Source: a bacterium (GTDB lineage: Bacteria > Patescibacteriota > Minisyncoccia > Minisyncoccales > MHMH01). From it: a stretch of 7,421 bases of DNA. The notes beneath the pieces were generated by a model that was not told the DNA's origin, ran no database searches, and saw only the letters and a list, made by a program, of their open reading frames with translations. The stretch lies in NCBI GenBank assembly GCA_030648815.1, contig JAUSHA010000044.1, positions 1 to 7,421 of the forward strand, written 5' to 3'. The position numbers were made by a program, and so were the translations under genes. Positions 5,496-7,421 of this stretch are shown piece by piece (position 1 is the first letter of the stretch; the number at the start of each line of letters is the position of its first letter).

Positions 5496-5966
5496 ACTAA
5501 AATACCCAGAAAAAAAGTTGAGGAGTTGCTAAAGCAAGTGGGATTTTCTGAAAGAGAAATTGAAAGGATTTATCTATCGTCTGTATGCCCATTGGCTTTA
5601 AAGATTAGTTCTCATTCTATGCAAGAGATAGCTAAAATGTGGGGAGATATTTTTGATGGTAAAGGCACGGCTATAAAGGAAGTGAATACAGCCCATTATC
5701 AATGTCTTTTGTTTGGAGAGGCGATAGGAGTAACGATAATCACCTCGGAGCCAGATTTAAATAACCCAGGAGATTGGAAAAAAGAAATCATCGTCGAGGT
5801 CGCCGTTTACAAAAAAGTTCCTGGAGTTTTGACAAAAAAATGGGAAAAGATTACTATTATTCCCAAAGAAGGCGGACAGACGCCCACCTTGGAATTAGAG
5901 GTAAATAGAGTATTCTCAGTAGTCAAGGTAGCGAAATTTATAGAGCTTCTACAAGATAATATGTAA
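5493..5966 (+). CDS. Hypothetical protein, 157 residues
   Basis: I do not recognise the family. From the preferred start the product is 157 residues, with no signal peptide or membrane helix, so probably cytoplasmic. It opens with a basic stretch and a helix (TKIPRKKVEELLKQVGFSER) reminiscent of small helical substrate- or nucleic-acid-binding segments, followed by a helical part around SSHSMQEIAKMWGDIFDGKG. The second half alternates short strands (GVTIITSEPDL, KEIIVEVAVYKKVP, WEKITIIPKEGG), so a mixed alpha/beta fold is likely. Two cysteines (VCPLAL, YQCLLF) are not in a metal-site spacing. Starting at 5466 would add nine residues (MTNKKRREE). It sits 77 nt upstream of hisG on the same strand behind a structured leader, so cotranscription with hisG is plausible. 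Coding is supported by the RBS and an uninterrupted frame; function is unknown. Confidence 0.75.
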   Translation: MTKIPRKKVEELLKQVGFSEREIERIYLSSVCPLALKISSHSMQEIAKMWGDIFDGKGTAIKEVNTAHYQCLLFGEAIGVTIITSEPDLNNPGDWKKEIIVEVAVYKKVPGVLTKKWEKITIIPKEGGQTPTLELEVNRVFSVVKVAKFIELLQDNM

Positions 5967-5970
5967 GCAA

Positions 5971-6004
5971 TAAAATTGGGCGGACGTTAAAATTGGGCGG
6001 ACGT
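5971..6004 (+). repeat. Perfect 17-bp tandem duplication upstream of hisG
   Basis: TAAAATTGGGCGGACGT occurs at 5971-5987 and again directly at 5988-6004, without a mismatch. It begins 4 nt after the stop of the preceding gene. The second copy supplies the left arm of the hairpin at 5993-6019; the first copy carries the same arm sequence. Confidence 0.93.
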
Positions 6005-6019
6005 CGGGTCTCCGCCCAA
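5993..6019 (+). promoter_or_regulatory. GC-rich hairpin in the hisG leader
   Basis: TTGGGCGGA (5993-6001) pairs perfectly with TCCGCCCAA (6011-6019) over a 9-nt loop. There is no following T run, so it is not an intrinsic terminator. The right arm ends 11 nt before the hisG Shine-Dalgarno. Because of the 17-bp duplication, the right arm can pair with either of two identical left arms (5976-5984 or 5993-6001). Possible roles are an mRNA-processing or stability element, or a protein- or RNA-binding site. Confidence 0.6.
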
Positions 6020-6030
6020 CTTATTCAAGA

Positions 6031-6046
6031 AAGGAGGTATTTCGTG
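6031..6046 (+). promoter_or_regulatory. Strong RBS fixing the GTG start of hisG
   Basis: AAGGAGGT (6031-6038) lies 5 nt before GTG 6044. In-frame sequence further upstream runs through the hairpin and has no family similarity, so the longer reading frame starting near 5993 is rejected as the gene start. Confidence 0.85.
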
Positions 6047-6934
6047 AATCAGATTGACATAGTGGTTCCAGATGGTTCCATGCAGGAAGTTATTATAAAA
6101 CTTTTTGCAAAAGCAGGGTTGCCCGTGGTGATTGAGAAGAAACGAACAAAAGAGGGTATGGTCAAAGTTGATTGGATTAAGCGAGTCGCCTTTCAGAGGC
6201 CGCAGGAAATCCCGCAATATCTTAATAATGGTCATTTCGATGTTGCTATTGTGGGCGAGGATTGGATCGCTAACTGGGGTTATGAATTTCCCGTTTTGCT
6301 TAAATTACCAATCGGCCGCAGCGGTGATAAGCCGGTCGAGATTGTTTTAGCGGCAAGTCAAGACAGTGATTTTTCTAGAATACGCGACTTGCCATGGCGT
6401 TGCGAAGTCGCTACTGAATATACAAAGTTAGCCAAAACTATCTTCGCTAACATGGGAAGGCGTGATATCAGAGTAATACCTTCTTTCGGAAACACCGAAT
6501 ATAAGATTAAGCTTGGGGTAACGGCGATCATTGATGTGGTAGAGAGCGGCGTTTCTTTGGAAGAAAATCAGCTTAAGGTTGTTGAAAAAATTATGGAGTC
6601 CAGTACCGTTATCGTGGCAAACTCAAAGTCTTTGGCTGATAAATCCAAGCGTCCGTATATTGATTGTTTCGTTCAGCTTATCAAGGGCGCATTTCAGGCT
6701 TCAAGATATGTAATGCTTGTAGCCAATGTGCCCGAGAATGTTCTTAACGAGGCAAGCCGAATAATCGGCGGGCTCAAAGGACCTTCCTGTTCACCGCTTG
6801 TCGGTGCTAAGGGATGGTTCGCTCTCCAATCAGTTGTGTCTCGAGAAAACGAGCAAAAGATAATTTTCGAGCTTTTACTGATCGGAGTTACCGATATTCT
6901 CGTCAATAGAGACATACCACTAATAATGTCATAG
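6044..6934 (+). CDS. hisG: ATP phosphoribosyltransferase, long form
   Basis: First enzyme of histidine biosynthesis: condenses ATP with PRPP to phosphoribosyl-ATP in the cytoplasm. 296 residues from GTG, the usual size of the long, HisZ-independent form. The N-terminus IDIVVPDGSMQE matches the family's opening strand and PxGxL/M turn. FDVAIVGEDW (65-74) corresponds to the family's D-x-G-x-x-G-x-D-W segment. GVTAIIDVVESGVSL (158-172) is the PRPP-binding signature (D164, E167, S168, G169). The C-terminal regulatory domain (about 222-295; YVMLVANVPENVLNEASRII, then GLKGPSCSPL, LLLIGVTDILV) is the HisG_C ferredoxin-like domain that binds the feedback inhibitor histidine in characterised long forms. 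The segment EYKIKLG before the signature is less standard than the usual E-x-A-P-x-x-G, so active-site details may differ. A strong terminator follows. No other his gene is in view, which is notable if the host is a Patescibacterium with reduced biosynthesis. Confidence 0.9.
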   Translation: MNQIDIVVPDGSMQEVIIKLFAKAGLPVVIEKKRTKEGMVKVDWIKRVAFQRPQEIPQYLNNGHFDVAIVGEDWIANWGYEFPVLLKLPIGRSGDKPVEIVLAASQDSDFSRIRDLPWRCEVATEYTKLAKTIFANMGRRDIRVIPSFGNTEYKIKLGVTAIIDVVESGVSLEENQLKVVEKIMESSTVIVANSKSLADKSKRPYIDCFVQLIKGAFQASRYVMLVANVPENVLNEASRIIGGLKGPSCSPLVGAKGWFALQSVVSRENEQKIIFELLLIGVTDILVNRDIPLIMS

Positions 6935-6947
6935 GTAAATATAATTC

Positions 6948-6983
6948 AAAGCGTACAGAGGACGGTCTTCTGTACGCTTTTTT
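6948..6983 (+). terminator. Strong intrinsic terminator after hisG
   Basis: A 15-bp stem (6948-6962 with 6966-6980, one G-U pair) with a CGG loop and a run of six T (6978-6983). It begins 14 nt after the hisG stop and separates hisG from the mraZ transcription unit. Confidence 0.93.
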
Positions 6984-7039
6984 GATTGGGTGGGGACAAG
7001 GTGTGGAAAAGTAGGCCCTTTAGGGGGCTTTTAGGGTGG

Positions 7040-7068
7040 TTGACGAGTATTATCAAGTGGGCGATAAT
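7040..7068 (+). promoter_or_regulatory. mraZ (dcw cluster) promoter
   Basis: TTGACG (7040-7045), 17 bp, GATAAT (7063-7068): five of six matches in each hexamer. The predicted start near 7075 leaves a leader of about 58 nt to the mraZ ATG. Confidence 0.72.
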
Positions 7069-7103
7069 GGTACTGTAGTGGGAAGGAGTGGATAACTCTG
7101 GGG
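7057..7103 (+). promoter_or_regulatory. MraZ operator: TGG-type boxes at 10-11 bp spacing
   Basis: TGGG at 7058, TGGT at 7068, TGGG at 7079, TGGA at 7089 and TGGG at 7099: steps of 10, 11, 10 and 10 bp, so all on one helix face. The best three, GTGGG (7078), GTGGA (7088) and CTGGG (7098), follow the promoter and precede mraZ. In characterised bacteria MraZ represses its own operon by binding repeated TGGGN-type boxes at about 10-bp spacing in this position. Autoregulation is inferred. Confidence 0.7.
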
Positions 7104-7132
7104 ATAAGCCATAAAATAGGGGATAACTAATT

Positions 7133-7421
7133 ATGTTAATAGGCGAATATAAACATACAATTGACAGTAAAAAAAGATTGGCGATACCGGCTAAGTTCCG
7201 GCAGAGTTTAGGTGAAAAAGCGGTAATTACCAAGGGCCTTGAAAACTGTTTAGTGATTTATACTTTAAAAGAATGGGAGAGGCGCGCTAAAGAACTGGAA
7301 GAATTGCCGAGTTCTCAAGCTGATGCCAGAAATTTCGCAAGATTATCGCTGGCCGGAGCTTCCGAGGCGGAGCTCGATAAATTGGGAAGGATTTTAATTC
7401 CGGATTATCTAAAAAGCTATG
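7133..7421 (+). CDS. mraZ: Transcriptional regulator MraZ, 3'-truncated by window end
   Basis: 96 residues are visible; the family is usually about 140-150, so the C-terminus lies beyond the window. MraZ is a DNA-binding protein of the AbrB/SpoVT swapped-hairpin type that forms a ring and regulates the dcw operon. Both signature motifs are present: IDSKKRLAIPAKFR (10-23, D11 and R15) in the first half and LDKLGRILIPDYLKSY (81-96, D82 and R86) in the second; the D-x-x-x-R pairs are the family's DNA-contact motif. The start ATG follows AGGGG (7118-7122), a weak Shine-Dalgarno 10 nt upstream. It is the first gene of its transcript, behind a promoter with its own likely operator; in most bacteria rsmH (mraW) follows next, outside this window. 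Confidence 0.95.
   Translation, partial: MLIGEYKHTIDSKKRLAIPAKFRQSLGEKAVITKGLENCLVIYTLKEWERRAKELEELPSSQADARNFARLSLAGASEAELDKLGRILIPDYLKSY

Noticed and set aside
7013..7030. Hairpin-like GGCCCTTTAGGGGGC before the mraZ promoter
   Set aside because: Only about three to four consecutive pairs can form, and the region already lies downstream of a strong terminator.
6946..7233. - strand ORF spanning the hisG terminator, mraZ promoter and mraZ start
   Set aside because: It overlaps a strong terminator, a promoter with operator boxes and a well-supported mraZ gene on the other strand, and its protein shows no recognisable features.

Overview
The window reads as a piece of a Candidate Phyla Radiation (Patescibacteria) chromosome, most like Parcubacteria. 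This is inferred from gene content and style, not from a search. The pointers are a type IV pilin-like N-terminus fused to a LamG domain, a membrane-anchored and degenerate ClpC/ClpB-type ATPase, a DUF4015-type putative glycoside hydrolase, AT-rich DNA with tight gene spacing, and an mraZ gene that normally opens the division and cell-wall (dcw) cluster. The standard bacterial code fits: no real gene carries an in-frame TGA. All supported genes are on the + strand.

Left block (1-4584): three genes in an operon-like row. A pilin/LamG gene, cut at its 5' end by the window edge, is followed after 4 nt by an 834-residue two-TM double-AAA+ protein, whose stop overlaps the start of the glycoside-hydrolase-like gene (ATGA). 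All three products have a membrane-inserting or membrane-anchoring segment, so an envelope or surface role is likely. The AAA+ protein is the most unusual gene. Its first ATPase domain has lost the Walker A lysine position, the Walker B aspartate, the arginine finger and the pore tyrosine. Its second domain is catalytically intact but lacks the usual aromatic pore loop, and no ClpP-binding loop is visible. A 42-bp nested palindrome sits in frame in the linker of the glycoside-hydrolase gene.

Middle block (4585-5492): a near-consensus promoter places its start point on the ATG of a 189-residue coiled-coil protein, so the mRNA is probably leaderless. That protein contains seven 33-bp (11-residue) tandem repeats. 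The following ~290 bp hold a second promoter candidate, a 32-codon small ORF with a CxxC motif, a 27-bp imperfect inverted repeat with mutually exclusive pairings, a strong Shine-Dalgarno in front of a two-codon ORF, and then the RBS of the next gene. The layout resembles an attenuator leader.

Right block (5493-7421): an unrecognised 157-residue protein, a perfect 17-bp tandem duplication that feeds a GC-rich hairpin, a solitary long-form hisG (ATP phosphoribosyltransferase) with no other his genes in view, and a strong intrinsic terminator. After it comes a TTGACG/GATAAT promoter with TGG-type boxes at 10-11 bp spacing, matching the known MraZ operator design, and the 5' part of mraZ, cut by the window end.
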